64,000 nt of DNA from Acanthornis magna. Taxonomy: Eukaryota > Chordata > Aves > Passeriformes > Acanthizidae. Of the stretch, positions 1 through 10,800 are shown in pieces (the stretch's first letter is position 1; each line of letters opens with the position of its first letter). The DNA lies in contig JAWUZG010000135.1 in the NCBI GenBank assembly GCA_036785705.1, positions 2,852,001-2,916,000 on the forward strand, written 5' to 3'. Under the pieces are notes generated by a model. That model made no database searches. It was not told the origin of the DNA and saw only the letters and a list, made by a program, of their open reading frames with translations. A program made the translations under genes and the position numbers.

Positions 1-508
1 TCAGGTTAATTTGGCGGGTAAGCCTTTCCTCAGGTTCTGATGATACTATATCCTGTGAACTAGTGTTCTGTGAATTAGTGGTACTGGTAATACAATTTAC
101 TTCAAGAGCAACTCTTAATGGATGGATTTCTTCCTCCTCGCACTTCAATTCCTTTTCTAGATTGGAAATTGTTGCTTGGTGACAGTACACCAGGTTTTCT
201 AGGGATTCCATGGTTTTTTCTTCATTACTACGCTGCCTAAGATGGTCTTGAACAGCTGCAACCACGCTGGCACCCAAAACACAGCAGACTATTGCCCTGG
301 CTTTTCCTGGCACTAAAAACTTAACCTTAGCCTCATTTTGCCATCAAGAAATTCAGTCCATTATACTCTGCAAATTTTTCCAATTGTCTCGAGCCCAGTC
401 TTCCCCAATAGGAGAGGGTGGAGCACCATATTTAGCCAAAAATGCAAAAAATAAATCTCTGTCATTAATCAACTGAGAATCTCTATTCTCCTGTTTTTCA
501 GTCATCAT
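1..508 (-). pseudogene. Gag-like N-terminal ORF of an endogenous retrovirus, partial, two in-frame stops
   Basis: Reading leftward, an ATG-ATG pair (503-508) opens a frame of 169 codons that continues past the window edge. It begins MMTEKQENRDSQL and holds an acidic N-terminal part, a short hydrophobic alanine/valine-rich segment near codons 70-85, and then a heptad-like stretch (about codons 90-120) that should form a coiled coil. Two TGA codons interrupt it, at 353-355 (codon 52) and 344-346 (codon 55). There is no frameshift. Gag is the structural polyprotein of retrovirus particles. The call rests on position (LTR, possible primer site, leader, then ATG) and on the coiled-coil layout, not on a recognised capsid motif. 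A similar layout recurs at 13.25-14.77 kb. It is an old, non-functional copy. A different retroviral gene cannot be excluded. Confidence 0.5.
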
Positions 509-521
509 TTTCCCTATGCTG

Positions 522-792
522 ACTCAGAAACAAAACATTCTCCAAAAACAGTCTCAGAAACAACAACAACAAGTACCTCAAATCCACTTCAGAAAATTAG
601 GCCCCAAAACCAATCTTCACTTGAGAAAGACAGGCCTCAAAAACAACTTCAGAAACAACAACAAGCAACCCAAATTCAGTTGAGAAAGTTAGGCCCCAAA
701 AACAATCTCCACTTGAGAAAGTCAGGCCTCAAAAACAACCTCAGAAACAACAAGAAAAAGAACCAACACAAAATTACTTGAGAAAGTTAGGC
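522..792 (-). repeat. Tandem repeat in the retroviral leader, about 2.8 copies of 92-98 bp
   Basis: Units start near 587, 679 and 777, with a partial unit before 587. Each contains two half-units of about 30 bp built around GAGAAAGTTAGGCC and CTCAAAAACAAC on the plus strand. The plus strand is A/C-rich and the minus (sense) strand is T/G-rich. The array lies between the candidate primer-binding site and the gag-like ATG, where packaging signals usually sit, so it may be a duplicated leader element. Confidence 0.75.
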
Positions 793-946
793 ACTTGCCA
801 ACGGCCACTTGTACTCTTCCTCAAGTAGCTAACAAAAAAATTCAACTCCCTTTTTTTTTTTTTTCATTTTACATTCCAATAGCCAGAGTCCCAATAGAGT
901 CCTCAAAAAAGGAGTTTGGAGGGCTTTTACCCCTCTGGTTCTATCA

Positions 947-966
947 GGATCCTGTCCGTGATGCCA
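947..966 (-). promoter_or_regulatory. Candidate retroviral primer-binding site
   Basis: On the minus strand a sequence starting TGGCATCACGGACAGG follows the proposed LTR end (GTGACA) after six bases. Retroviral primer-binding sites start with TGG, the complement of the tRNA CCA end. I could not match it securely to one tRNA. There is only loose resemblance to lysine- or serine-type sites, and the six-base gap is longer than usual, so either the LTR end or the site may be misplaced. Confidence 0.3.
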
Positions 967-972
967 ATTTAA

Positions 973-2038
973 TGTCACGGCCCGCTCATAAGCGGATGCG
1001 TGATGGTTCATTTCAGCCATGATCTCAGAGTGCAAAACCAAAGATAGGATAGCAAAAGTAATTCAACAAGTCAAGGGAGTTAAATTTCAATCCAAAGAGA
1101 AACTCTATCTATTGTGCCCGTAAAGCAGCTTGCAATAGAAAGAGAGAGAGAAAATAAAGGAAAAGATAGGAAGGAAAGGGAGGAAAAAGGAAAAGGTCCA
1201 CAGAGGTCCAGCATCTCTGGGGGTCCCAGTCCAGAAGGCGTTCCTCTGCCTCTGTCTTCGGTCGATGTGATTTCACGGTGGTGAAGATCTTCAGAGTTCA
1301 GTTGTTCCAGAGCTGTCTTTTATGTTAGTCCATACACCTGGTCCCCCCTTGTGACCTGCCTTTGCTCCCCCTTAATTCTTGTGGAGATATGCCAAACTCT
1401 ACCTGGCAGGCCACACATGCCAAGAGAGGAGTGTCTGAGGCGCGGTCGGCTTTGGAGGCAGAGAGTCTGTGGTCTCGTGCTCTATGGATCTTTTACAATG
1501 GTAGGGACTTGAGGACAGGTGCAAAGCCTTCCTTCCGTACCAACTTTAGCAGGCACAGCATTCTTTGCCTAAGTCCTGCACCTGTGGTTTCTGATGAGAA
1601 ATGTTGAGACAGAACTCGATTCTTTGACCGATTCTTACACAGGGTCACTGGACACACTGCACGGTCAGAGCTGCTCTGCCAGTTGGTGGCGGCTGGGTCA
1701 GCTTTCCGACCGAGGGGTGAGAAGCACCGAGCACAGCAGGACGAGCTGGCGGCCAGGGGAGTCGGGCATGTGGGACTGGAGATCTGGGCTCTGAGCCACC
1801 GAGTAGCCCCTGGGAGGAGAGATATTAACATCAAGGCTTCTCTCATTAGGAAATCAAGTTCCGTAAGGAATAATAAAAGGCACTCCAATATGGAGCATGT
1901 GTTGCAATACTTTGAAACTGCACCGACTCTTCGGGATACCTCCAGGGGAAGAGCGCAGCTTTCAAGCGGGGGGAGGACAAGCCAAGGGCGAAGCAGCCGC
2001 GGTGGGGGAGTCGGCTGTTGGGGTGGTAACTGCAGACA
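973..2038 (-). mobile_element. LTR-like segment of the left-edge endogenous retrovirus
   Basis: Read on the minus strand the segment runs from TGTCTGCA (2038) to GTGACA (973), giving TG...CA ends. It contains a TATA-like ATAAAAG at 1317-1323 followed by a leader-like R/U5 region and a CT-rich stretch. It lies directly upstream of the leader and gag-like ORF, as a 5' LTR should. The upstream end is uncertain. Another TGTCA start exists at 3165, which would give a 2.2 kb LTR containing the 236-codon ORF. No second LTR of the same provirus lies in the window, so neither the ends nor a target-site duplication can be checked here. Confidence 0.45.
1317..1323 (-). promoter_or_regulatory. TATA-like box of the LTR
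   Basis: ATAAAAG on the minus strand, in the setting AACATAAAAGACAGC. It would place an RNA start near 1290, leaving about 320 bases of R/U5 before the proposed LTR end. This is a position-based inference. Confidence 0.35.
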
Positions 2039-2056
2039 TGAGTCCTGAACCGAGCG

Positions 2057-2740
2057 CTACGTCATTAGTAATTTTTCGGTTATTTCATCCCCTTTTCTGT
2101 AGCTGCCTCCCACAACTTGACAAAAGAAGCAGTCTGCATATCCTTTCTCTTCCCGCTTTCTTCTACTTCTTTTTAAGGCGTCCTGCACCACCCTCCAATT
2201 ATTCGTCAAAGATTTGGCAGTTTCATAGCCCCGGGAAGCAGAGTCAAAGATAAGTTGTCCCGCTCGCTTCCAGATCATCACAGCAAAGGCATTTCCAGAG
2301 CCAACCTCTAAGCCCAGGCTCCTATGCCACAACAGCAGGGTCCTCAACAAGGCCCTCCACGCAAACAGCACAGTCTTTTCCTGGCTAGACAAATGATACT
2401 CCATATCTGGGGTGTCCCCAGCGGCTCGCCTGCATTCCAGGTGTCTAAAAATATGGTTGGGACCTGAGCAGAATCCTCCCCTCTCACGCTTCCCTGGGCT
2501 CCATCTCCGCAGTGCGTCATCCACCGCTCTTTGTGCTATGCCGTCCACTGCAGCTGACGATTCACCGATCATTACCCGAAGCTGTTGTATCACTTCGGGG
2601 TCACCGGATGTCATTGTTGAGACGGAGGTGACACATAAAAAACCACAACAGCTTCTGGTCAAAGAAAGTTTGGGAGATTTGAACTGCATAAGCTTTTCAT
2701 CAATTCTTTTTTGCATCAGAGTGGCTATGAAATGGCTCAT
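2057..2740 (-). CDS. Unidentified 227-codon ORF beside the retroviral LTR
   Basis: I do not recognise this protein. From the first ATG (2738-2740) it is 227 codons. The frame is open nine codons further to a TTG and ends in TAG 19 bases before the proposed LTR. Visible features are a tryptophan/leucine-rich hydrophobic stretch around residues 126-149, a strongly basic cluster KRSRRKREEK near residues 190-199 that could be a nuclear-localisation or RNA-binding patch, and a CFFC motif at about 204-207. There is no clear signal peptide. An ORF this long without stops in roughly 50% GC, non-repetitive DNA is unlikely by chance, though not impossible. It could be a retroviral accessory gene, an ORF inside a longer LTR U3 region, the 3' end of a second provirus sharing this LTR, or a host fragment. 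No splice or promoter evidence decides between these. Confidence 0.3.
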   Translation of the reverse strand: MSHFIATLMQKRIDEKLMQFKSPKLSLTRSCCGFLCVTSVSTMTSGDPEVIQQLRVMIGESSAAVDGIAQRAVDDALRRWSPGKRERGGFCSGPNHIFRHLECRRAAGDTPDMEYHLSSQEKTVLFAWRALLRTLLLWHRSLGLEVGSGNAFAVMIWKRAGQLIFDSASRGYETAKSLTNNWRVVQDALKRSRRKREEKGYADCFFCQVVGGSYRKGDEITEKLLMT

Positions 2741-2767
2741 CTGAGATGACTTGGTTGAGGGTTCCAA

Positions 2768-3284
2768 AAGCCTGTAAGCAGGTATTGAAAGTCATTGCTG
2801 TACATTTGGTAACTTGTGATAGAGCCAGCCCCTCAGCAAGTTACTACCAACGAGTTTGTGCTGCAGAGCATCATCTGCATTTCTTTGCATTACCTTTGTG
2901 TCTGGATGTCCCTGAATGTATTGCAGGGCATTGCCCAGCTTTGTAGTAAGTGCCAATTCATGGCCCAAGAAGCCAGAAGGGAAGTATATGGGGGAGACTG
3001 AAGACTTTTCTTGCTCTTTTCACATGCAGAATGAAAGATGGTTGGAGCGAGCATCAATTATGTACTCAAGTCACCACGTTGTCTCCATGGAAATGAGTCT
3101 AGACTTCCTATGGGCTGCTGAGAAAGTAAGAATTTTGTTTGACAGAAAAATTCATCCTTTTGACATTGGTTTCCCTTGTAATGAATGAGGGAAAACAACT
3201 GATCAGAAATTTCTTATGGGTAAGGAAAAAAGACAAAGTTGAAGATTGGGAGAAACATAGGAAGATGATAAAATAGGCAGGAAA
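2768..3284. other. Unassigned sequence
   Basis: No recognisable gene or repeat. If the longer LTR reading (start at 3165) is right, part of this belongs to that LTR. Confidence 0.5.
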
Positions 3285-3347
3285 AAGAGAGAGACAGAGA
3301 GAGAGAGAGAGAGAGGGGAGGGGGGAGAGAGAGAGAGAGAGAGAGAA
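3285..3347. repeat. GA-rich microsatellite
   Basis: An interrupted (GA)n run with a central GGGGAGGGGGG block. It is entirely purine on the plus strand apart from one C. Confidence 0.9.
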
Positions 3348-3505
3348 GTAGGTTGGGGCATTTGTATGAAAGGGGGAAAAATCAAAGTGGTTTTTCCTCT
3401 GCGTGGTTTAGCTCCTTCAACTGACATACTGTTTTAAATAAGTTCCAATTACGAAACACTTGTCTTTTCTTTATGCTTGTGACCCAGAATGCTATTTTTA
3501 GAACT

Positions 3506-3715
3506 TTGGTGGTTTTTGGGGGTTTTTTTGGTTTTTTGTTTGTGGTTTGTTTTGTTTGGTTTTTTGTTTGGTTTTGGGTGCTTTTTGTTGGGGTTTTTTT
3601 GTTGGTTTTTTTTTGTTTTTGTTTTGTTTTTGTTGGGTTTTTTTTTAATTTTGGGGGTTTTTTTTGTTTTGGGGTGTTTTTTTGTTTGTTTGTGGTGTTT
3701 TTGGTTTTTGTTTCT
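3506..3715. repeat. T/G-only low-complexity tract
   Basis: About 210 bases made almost entirely of T and G on the plus strand, with repeated GGTTTTT, GTTTG and TTTTGGGGG blocks. Stop-free frames across it, such as a phenylalanine-rich one, are composition artefacts. Several runs of three to five G give weak G-quadruplex potential. Confidence 0.9.
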
Positions 3716-5438
3716 GGGCATGAGAGGCAAAGGGAGAGGCGGAAAAGATAGATTTTGGCAAAAAAGAGTTTCAGTTGACAGAAGACAGAAGTCTTCCCAA
3801 AATGTTTCTGACTACCTCCATTGCAGAATCTTAGGTAATCTTACTTCTATTACTGCATTACAGTGCTTTCAGACAAGAATCATTCTATTCCACAAGGTGC
3901 ATAGGGAATGGGAATGTAACTCTTAGGTGTCCTCTCTGTTGGAGAAGAGTCTCACTAAGATGCACAAAAAATGGAAACATCTGTGTTTTTCCAGGCAGAT
4001 ATGCTTTAAAGCAGATGTGAATTCATCTATATATTCAAAGAGTATTTATGAATGTGATTTCATACTAAATTTCCAGGTGGTGATACTAAACTAAAACGAA
4101 ACTAAATACTAGCCATCATTTTAATGATAGAGTTAGTGTCTATTTGATGCTTCATGAGAATAGTTCTTTATAGTCCTTCCCTTGCTGACATCAGTAGCTT
4201 TTGTGTTTTCCTGGTTGTGCTGGTGGCTATACCTTGGTTATGAATAGAAAGGAATAAGTTTTAGAGATATGCTGCAAGTAAGCAGATTGGTAGTTCCAGT
4301 TCCATTTCTCATTGTCTAAGAAGAAGTCTAATTCTTTTTGGACTTTTCATAGACCTCTGACTAGGCTAGTGTTAGTCTTGGATTGACCCAGCAAGTTTTC
4401 AGCTATTAAGCTTGAGTAATGAATGTAAAGGGAAAAGTCTGAGAGCTTAGCTGGTTGGTGTGTCAGCAGCTTCTCAATAGTAAGAGATTGATGTTCTCAA
4501 GTTTGTGACTTCAGCTAGCTGATTATGCCCACTCCAAAAGAGGGTGAGAAGGTTGGTTCCCTAAATGGTGAGATAATTCTTCCTGCTATTTGTGACTGTT
4601 TTGCGTGACTGGTGTTTATTACAGAAGGTTGGATGAAATTGCGTGCATGTGGTCTTGGGGGAAAGAGAATATTCTTTAGTCAATTGCATGTAGGCTTTTA
4701 TCAAACGGAGATGGTCTTCAAGGACTGGAAACTTAAAAGACAGTAATTCTTGCTAGTTTCAATTCCATTTTTAGACTCAACAAACAGAATGTTCAACCTC
4801 CCCCAACAGGAAGGGAAATTGAATTTGGCTTCCTCCTTCTTAGAAAGAAGCTCATGAAAAGGATCAGAGCAGGCTGTAAAAGCAGAAGAGCGTCATGAAG
4901 AAGACCAATCCTATCCTCTTAGTATTACTCTTGGTCATTGGATTTGAATGAAATGTGTCAAATCTGTGTTCCTGGCTATCACATCAGTAAGAGGTACTTC
5001 AGCTGCTGTACACCTCTCCTAAAGCTAAAAATAGAATCCAAATAGTCTTGATTCCATGGTCACAATTCCCCCTGTGACGTTGGCACGTGAGAAAGGTGCA
5101 AGAAAGTGTATCTGTAAATTATTTCAATCATCTATCTAAATCACTAGTCATTGATTTCCTGTAGATTTAAGGCGGTCAGTTGCCCATATCTTTCAGAATT
5201 TTTGGTCATGTTTTTCCTGGGATTCTTTTAATCTTTCCCCATTAGTTCAGTGTCGGCTCTCAATCCCTTTCTCACATTTGAAGTACCTCGATAGCCTGGA
5301 AATGTGGGGTTATTTTTATTTATTACATCATTATTCTCTTCCAAGGGTTGTTTGCCTGAGGTCTCATTTATGCTGATTTTCTGCTAGTTTATTTTCAGAC
5401 AGGTGTTTCAGTAGTGAGAACTAACTTGCAGTGGGAAC
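3716..5438. other. Unassigned sequence
   Basis: No ORF of note, no recognised repeat and no simple-sequence tract. Codon-like structure is absent on both strands. Confidence 0.5.
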
Positions 5439-5722
5439 TGTTAGCTTGCCTCGGTTCACAGGCATCAATTCTAGCTCAAAACAAGCAAGAACCACAAGTA
5501 GCGATAAGAAGAGACTGGCAGCTGGTGTTATTGCAAGATGTTACGCTAACTCTAGGTAGCCAATGACATTGTGGGGTGGTGAATTGGGAGCCAATGGATA
5601 GGAGACATAAATGTTAGAAAAAGTAGAAAAGAGGCCTTGTAAAATAAAGAGTAGTTCCTTTCTTTGACCAGAAGCTGTTGTGGTGAGTTTTTTTACGTGC
5701 CATGTCCGTCTCAATAACGACA
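5439..5722 (+). mobile_element. Possible solo LTR, compact type
   Basis: The segment runs TGTTAGC to AACGACA, giving TG...CA ends over 284 bp. It has two CCAAT boxes (5560-5564, 5591-5595), a TATA-like CATAAAT at 5606-5612, a poly(A) signal AATAAA at 5643-5648 and a GT-rich stretch GCTGTTGTGGTGAG about 25 bases later. That order and tight spacing are typical of compact retroviral LTRs with a short R region. I see no matching target-site duplication, and I do not recognise the family. Confidence 0.42.
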
Positions 5723-6030
5723 GTTTCGGAATAGCAAGTACACATCTCTCTAGCCTGCTTTTCTTTTTAGTTGGTCTGTCTTGCAAATGGAATGACTTGA
5801 ACATCTCAGACAAGAATTTCTCTCCAGAAGACATTTCACTTGAAGGGCATATATTTATATCTCTAAGATCATCTACTGATGAGGCCGACAGCTGGTCTGA
5901 GGCCTCACAGAGTTGGACCTAAATGCAGTCAGAATTTACCCGTGAGATTTTGCAGCCCCAGTGAAAGCCAGAGCAAAAGCCAAGAAGATAATCAGTGAAA
6001 GAAAACGCTCTGGACACAAAGAGATGTTCT

Positions 6031-6297
6031 TGTTATGGAGCATGAAGTGTGTACAAGAAGGAACTTGCCCAGAATTTGTAACCAACTCTACTTTTGCTTG
6101 TATAGCTCATTGTATTACTGCTTGAATTGCCATTGTTTGTTAGACAGCCTTGTCATTGTTTGCTAGCAGCCAATCTTCATGTGCCACAGCAATTATGAAA
6201 AGGTGTAAGAGCAGCAGCAGCAGAGAATAATAAAAAACTTCTTCTGGCTTTGGATTACAAGAAGCGTGTGTGTCGTTGTCAGTCTCGAGAAGTGACA
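6031..6297 (+). mobile_element. Possible second compact LTR
   Basis: The segment runs TGTTATGG to AGTGACA over 267 bp. It has a CCAAT box near 6170, an AATAAA at 6229-6234 and a downstream GTGTGTGTCGTTGTC stretch that would serve as the GT-rich cleavage element. It is in the same orientation as the LTR-like segment 300 bp upstream and shares its general plan, but I could not align the two convincingly. No target-site duplication is visible. Confidence 0.35.
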
Positions 6298-7673
6298 ATC
6301 TACCTAAAATCTTGGCACTGAAGAAACTAGTGGTTTGCCAGGAAGATGAGAAGTAGAAATGCTACAGAGCTGCTATGTGCCTATTAATGGGATGCCAGGC
6401 AGTGAAGCAGTGGACATTTCTGGGGTTGAGCACAATGTTGCTGCCTTGGTGTCAGTTTTCTCAATGTATCAGTGGCATTTCTAGCTAGAAGTATGCTGCC
6501 CAGAGTCTTTCTAGTATTTGATGCTGTTTCTTTGCTGTCATTTTCATACCTTCCTTCTGATCAAAGGATGATATACTCTCTCTTTTGAAAATCCCTGTTA
6601 GAAAACACTATCTTGGACTAGTCATCACTCCCCTTTTCTTTTGCCTCATTTGTCATTTTCATAGACTCATTGCAAATTTCTGCTAAAGTCGATAAGAATT
6701 CTAGCGTTTCTTATACCACTTAACAGGGTTGATGCTCTTGAGTGCTTTCCTCTTTCCTACTGCTTGTTTCTGACCTAGTGGCCTCTTATGGTGATCAGCA
6801 TTTTGCTGTGATTTGGTCAAATCTGGCATCCCAACTCACAACTCGTATGGTGGGATTTAAAGGGCTTGGATGGCTTCCTTTCAGAGACTGCCATGCACTG
6901 CTCTATAAGTCACCAGGACTTCATCTTCCATAGGTCGTTTCAGGATTGAATGCCCTTCCTTGGAATGTAGACAATCTAGCAGAAAGCACCACATTCCCTG
7001 CAAGGCCTGTCTTCCCAAAGGACCATTAAGAAAGATTGCTTTTCTCCTCTGACTAATGTGCCAGTATTTGGATGGAGCATTTAGTACCGAAAGTGAACCT
7101 GTTGGAACCTGGCATCTCATCACAGGCAATATCTCATGCTTGCCTGTAAGACTTGCTCTTTTGGATCCTAATTCTATTCAGAGTACATGTAGGATTTTTT
7201 TCACTGAAGCCACTCATCAATGTCTCTTTTCTTATCAAATGAGTCTGAAGTGTGCATCCTGAGGATGCATCCCCACTCAAGGTTATAAGGTTAATTCTAA
7301 TATTGGTGGCTCACACCTGCAGTTACATTTGGAAAAGAGTTGATTTTCCAAAGCTACGTGTTGCAGGCCTTTGAAGACAAAAGGCAGTCTTTGCCTTTTG
7401 CAAGAATTCCCCCTAGGAGGACTTGTGTTCATTTTGATTTCTAAGCTGTTGGCCCTGTTGCTGGCTTCACTGTTGCTTAAGAATCTAAAAAAGCAGATTG
7501 TATTCTCTTCTTGTACGCTCATTCCCCCCTCTCTGCTTTGGGTGCCCTAGTCTACCAGCCAGTGGGACTCATTTGGTATCCATTACTAGCGCAAATTCTG
7601 CATCGTTTCAGGCACTTACAAACGCCAGTTGCCAAGGAGCATAACCATTCAAGGGGCAAAGAATCGGAGGGCT
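6298..7673. other. Unassigned sequence
   Basis: No gene or repeat recognised. The short ORFs look random. Confidence 0.5.
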
Positions 7674-7860
7674 GAGCGAACAGCTCTTTGCAGCGTGGCA
7701 AGGCTGCCAACAGAAGGGGCTACTTGGAGAGTACATTCTCCACGCATGCTACCTCCTCTGGCAGCTCCAGCTGCTCAAGTTCTGCAAGCCTGATGCTGGG
7801 GCAAAGTGCTTCTCTCTCTCTCTCTCTTTCTTGCTCGCTCCCTCTGTCTCTCTCTCCCCC
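7674..7860 (+). repeat. Diverged partial copy of the 385 bp repeat unit, ending in a CT tract
   Basis: The order ACAGCTCTTTGCAG, CAACAGAAGGGGCTAC, ACATTCTCCACGCATGC, a CAGCTCCAGCTGC-like block and CTGGGGCAAAGTGCTTCTCTC matches the first half of the units at 15.08-16.24 kb. It is in the plus orientation and at clearly lower identity. The unit's second half is missing after the CT run (7809-7859). Confidence 0.75.
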
Positions 7861-10800
7861 ACAAAAGAAGTCTGTCTGAAATGTTACTCAGAGTTTAAAA
7901 GGCCACCCTGTACAAAGTGTTGCTGACAGTGTGCGGTAACTGCAGCTTAGCTTCTGGTGATGGTAACGTGGGTTAAATGTCATTCCTTCTGCTGTGCTGG
8001 AAACTCTGCGGCTGTCTACGCAGACATACACAACAAAGGCTAGGATGGTTTAGCTCGAGAACTAAAGTTAAAGTGTGTTTTAAAACCTTGCCAGCAAGGT
8101 GAACTCAACCTCCTTTATTTATGTACACTGGAGTCCAAAGAGAATTTCCATGTAGTTTTTGTCATTTCCATCTGTCATTTCCAGCTGTCATTGCTTAGCT
8201 GCTGAATGTGAGACTCCCTCAAGATTGATGTAAGTTGCCTAGTTCAGAGGGGGTCAATAGACGTGCTCCTGCTCTGGCAGGAGAGCGGCTTAGATGAGAA
8301 GATTTTTGCAGTCTTACTGCAGTCTACTCTGTGTGATCTCGATAAGAAACTGGTGGGAAGTTTTCTGAAGGTAGTCAGGAAGTTGGCAACATGGACAGCT
8401 TAGAATGGAATGCTTGCTGCAGTGCTGCCATGGTAAAGATAGAAAGAACTGAAAAGATTAAAAAGGGCAAACCAAAAAGAAGCAGTTGAAAGTAAAAGAA
8501 AATTAACCATTCTTCCATTCTTCAAATGGATCACTCTTTCAGTCATCATTTTAATGCCATTTCACAGCCTGAGTTGGTATCCCTGAGAAGGAATCTGAGG
8601 CAGAGCAAGCTTTGGGATGGAGTCGATGCGATAAACAGAGGCCAAGTGGCATTTTTTGCATAAAATAGAAGTAGTGCTTGAGATACTTCAGGTACTTAGC
8701 TCACGTTTGCTCAGAATTTGACTGTCATGACTGTCATTTAAATTTTTCACGGAAAGCTCCAAATAGCTATGTTTATCTAAAACTGGTAATTCATCTCCTG
8801 TATTTGTGTGAAGCAGGTGAAGCCTTTTGAGGTCAACAGTGTTGCTTAAGCTTTTCTGTTGTATCCCTGTTGCATATTGTGCTTAAGGGTTATGAGTCTA
8901 CTTGAGAATTGTCATGTGGGAGAATAGAATACTTTTTCTCTTTGAAAGCTCATGTCATTTGGCCTAATTCCAGCAAATAATCCATTCAGTCCCCAGCTTG
9001 CATATTTGACGCATATTCTAAGCTTTTAAACTAGTAACAAATGCACTCTAAAATATTTTCCTTTTTGAAGCACACAAAATGCTTGCTTCATTTGCAGTTG
9101 GTAACTATGCCATGAACGACATGTCTGCAGTCTTCTAATGTACACCATGTTTAGACAAGTAACTGAAAACAAAGAACTAGTAGTTCCTTCAGCTGGGAAA
9201 TATTTTTAAGTTGTTTTTTGAATATACAAAACATACACTTACCTTATGCACTGCGTGCAGCTTCAATTGTCATAAAAACAAACCTGATTTTTATGTTTGG
9301 AGAGCACAGTTTTCCACAGTTTTCCACACTTGTTCTTGGCACAGTTTTCTACTTCCATGACTTTTAAGACACCATCGGGTACTTCTAAGATACTGTAGGA
9401 AGATGAAAAGGAGGAGAGGTTGTGTCTTATTTCTGACTTCCTTTAGTTTTCTTTCTTTTTTTACTTCCTCTTGTTCTTTTGCATGTCGCCTTTCAAGATA
9501 CTGTGTGGTTTAGATTTAGATCTGCATTTTAATCAACTATACTTTTTCTCTGTAACTCTCTGAAATTTTTTTAAAACCCCTGTAAATATGCATTTTTTGT
9601 ATGGTTTGCTAGCGACATATAAAATCTTGCTGCTGCTGTAAAATGCTTTTATTTGATTTGCTTTTTTATCACCATTCAAATTGAAAGGGATCCTTTCCTG
9701 TCTTCACTGCTTTTGTACTGAATTCAGTTCAGCAATGTGGGCTAATGGTGCCAAAAAGTTCTGCCGAAGGAAAGGAGCCGCAGATAGATTGAGCAAGACA
9801 CATGGTTGAAGTGTCTTGTAGAGATTCAAAATGGCTCTACCATTCCGGCAGTGTGTTTTCACAGTAAGAGTTGATGAGGTATTTGACTAGCATTACTTTG
9901 ACAGAAGATAGCAGCAAAATGTACATTATCGCCACCATTACTTATCATTGTCTAAGGAAATTCATTCTTGCTGTTACATAAAACATCTTAGTAGAGCCAA
10001 AGACGATAGAAATGCTACTTTGTTCTGGATTCATTAAAACTAAACGTGTCTGTGGACAGAATTGGCCGGCCTGATGCTGTGAACTCCTAGCTGTCGAGAG
10101 TCACTGGTTTCAGTGAGCTGTCAGGAGGACTGTACTTTCAGTGGGCTTTCCTTGTGTGTCTGTAAGGTGGAGAGTTCTCTGGGACTTTGAGCCCTGAGAG
10201 TATCATGAACACAAGCATGGTGTAGCTCTTTGGCCAGCAGTGGTATGCTGAGGTGTGATGGATTACTCCCAGACTTTCTGTGCTGGAAAGGTTTTGTGCC
10301 CCTGTGAAGAACAAGACTTCCATTTTCCTGCGCAGACACTTCCATTTTCCTGTATGTTGCAATGGTACGTTGAAGTAATCGAGTGCTATTTGCATGAAGG
10401 TCAGTGAGCTTGGCCTATGAAGCGTCTCGTGTTTGATCTGTTTCGGGTTTCAGCAAACAGCAAAACTTCCAATGACGCCGGTGAGAATAAGATGAAGCTG
10501 CTGCTGTATTTCACATATTTGCATAATAAAATGGTGGTTCTTGCAAATCTTTTCAATGGCAATTTCAAGTACTGAAACAGCAGCTCTGCTCAGGGCAATT
10601 CTGAAATTGACTTGAGTTGTTTTCCATGTTTCTTAGAGGGTGAACTGAGGGCACTTCCAGTTTTCAAGGCAAGGCATCTCACAGTATCCTCCAAAAAGAT
10701 TGCTCAATGAAAAGGCAAAACTACTGGGGTGAAAGGGGGAAAGTCCGCATCCTGCTTTATGTAATTAGAATCTGCCAGATGGTCAACAATCATTCGTTTC

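Noticed and set aside
522..792. CRISPR-like array
   Set aside because: The repeats are contiguous with no unique spacers of fixed length, and the sequence is vertebrate retroviral leader.
3449..3926. Phenylalanine/valine-rich and lysine/asparagine-rich ORFs that look like membrane or basic proteins
   Set aside because: They are translations of the two-letter T/G tract in several frames, with no real protein signature.
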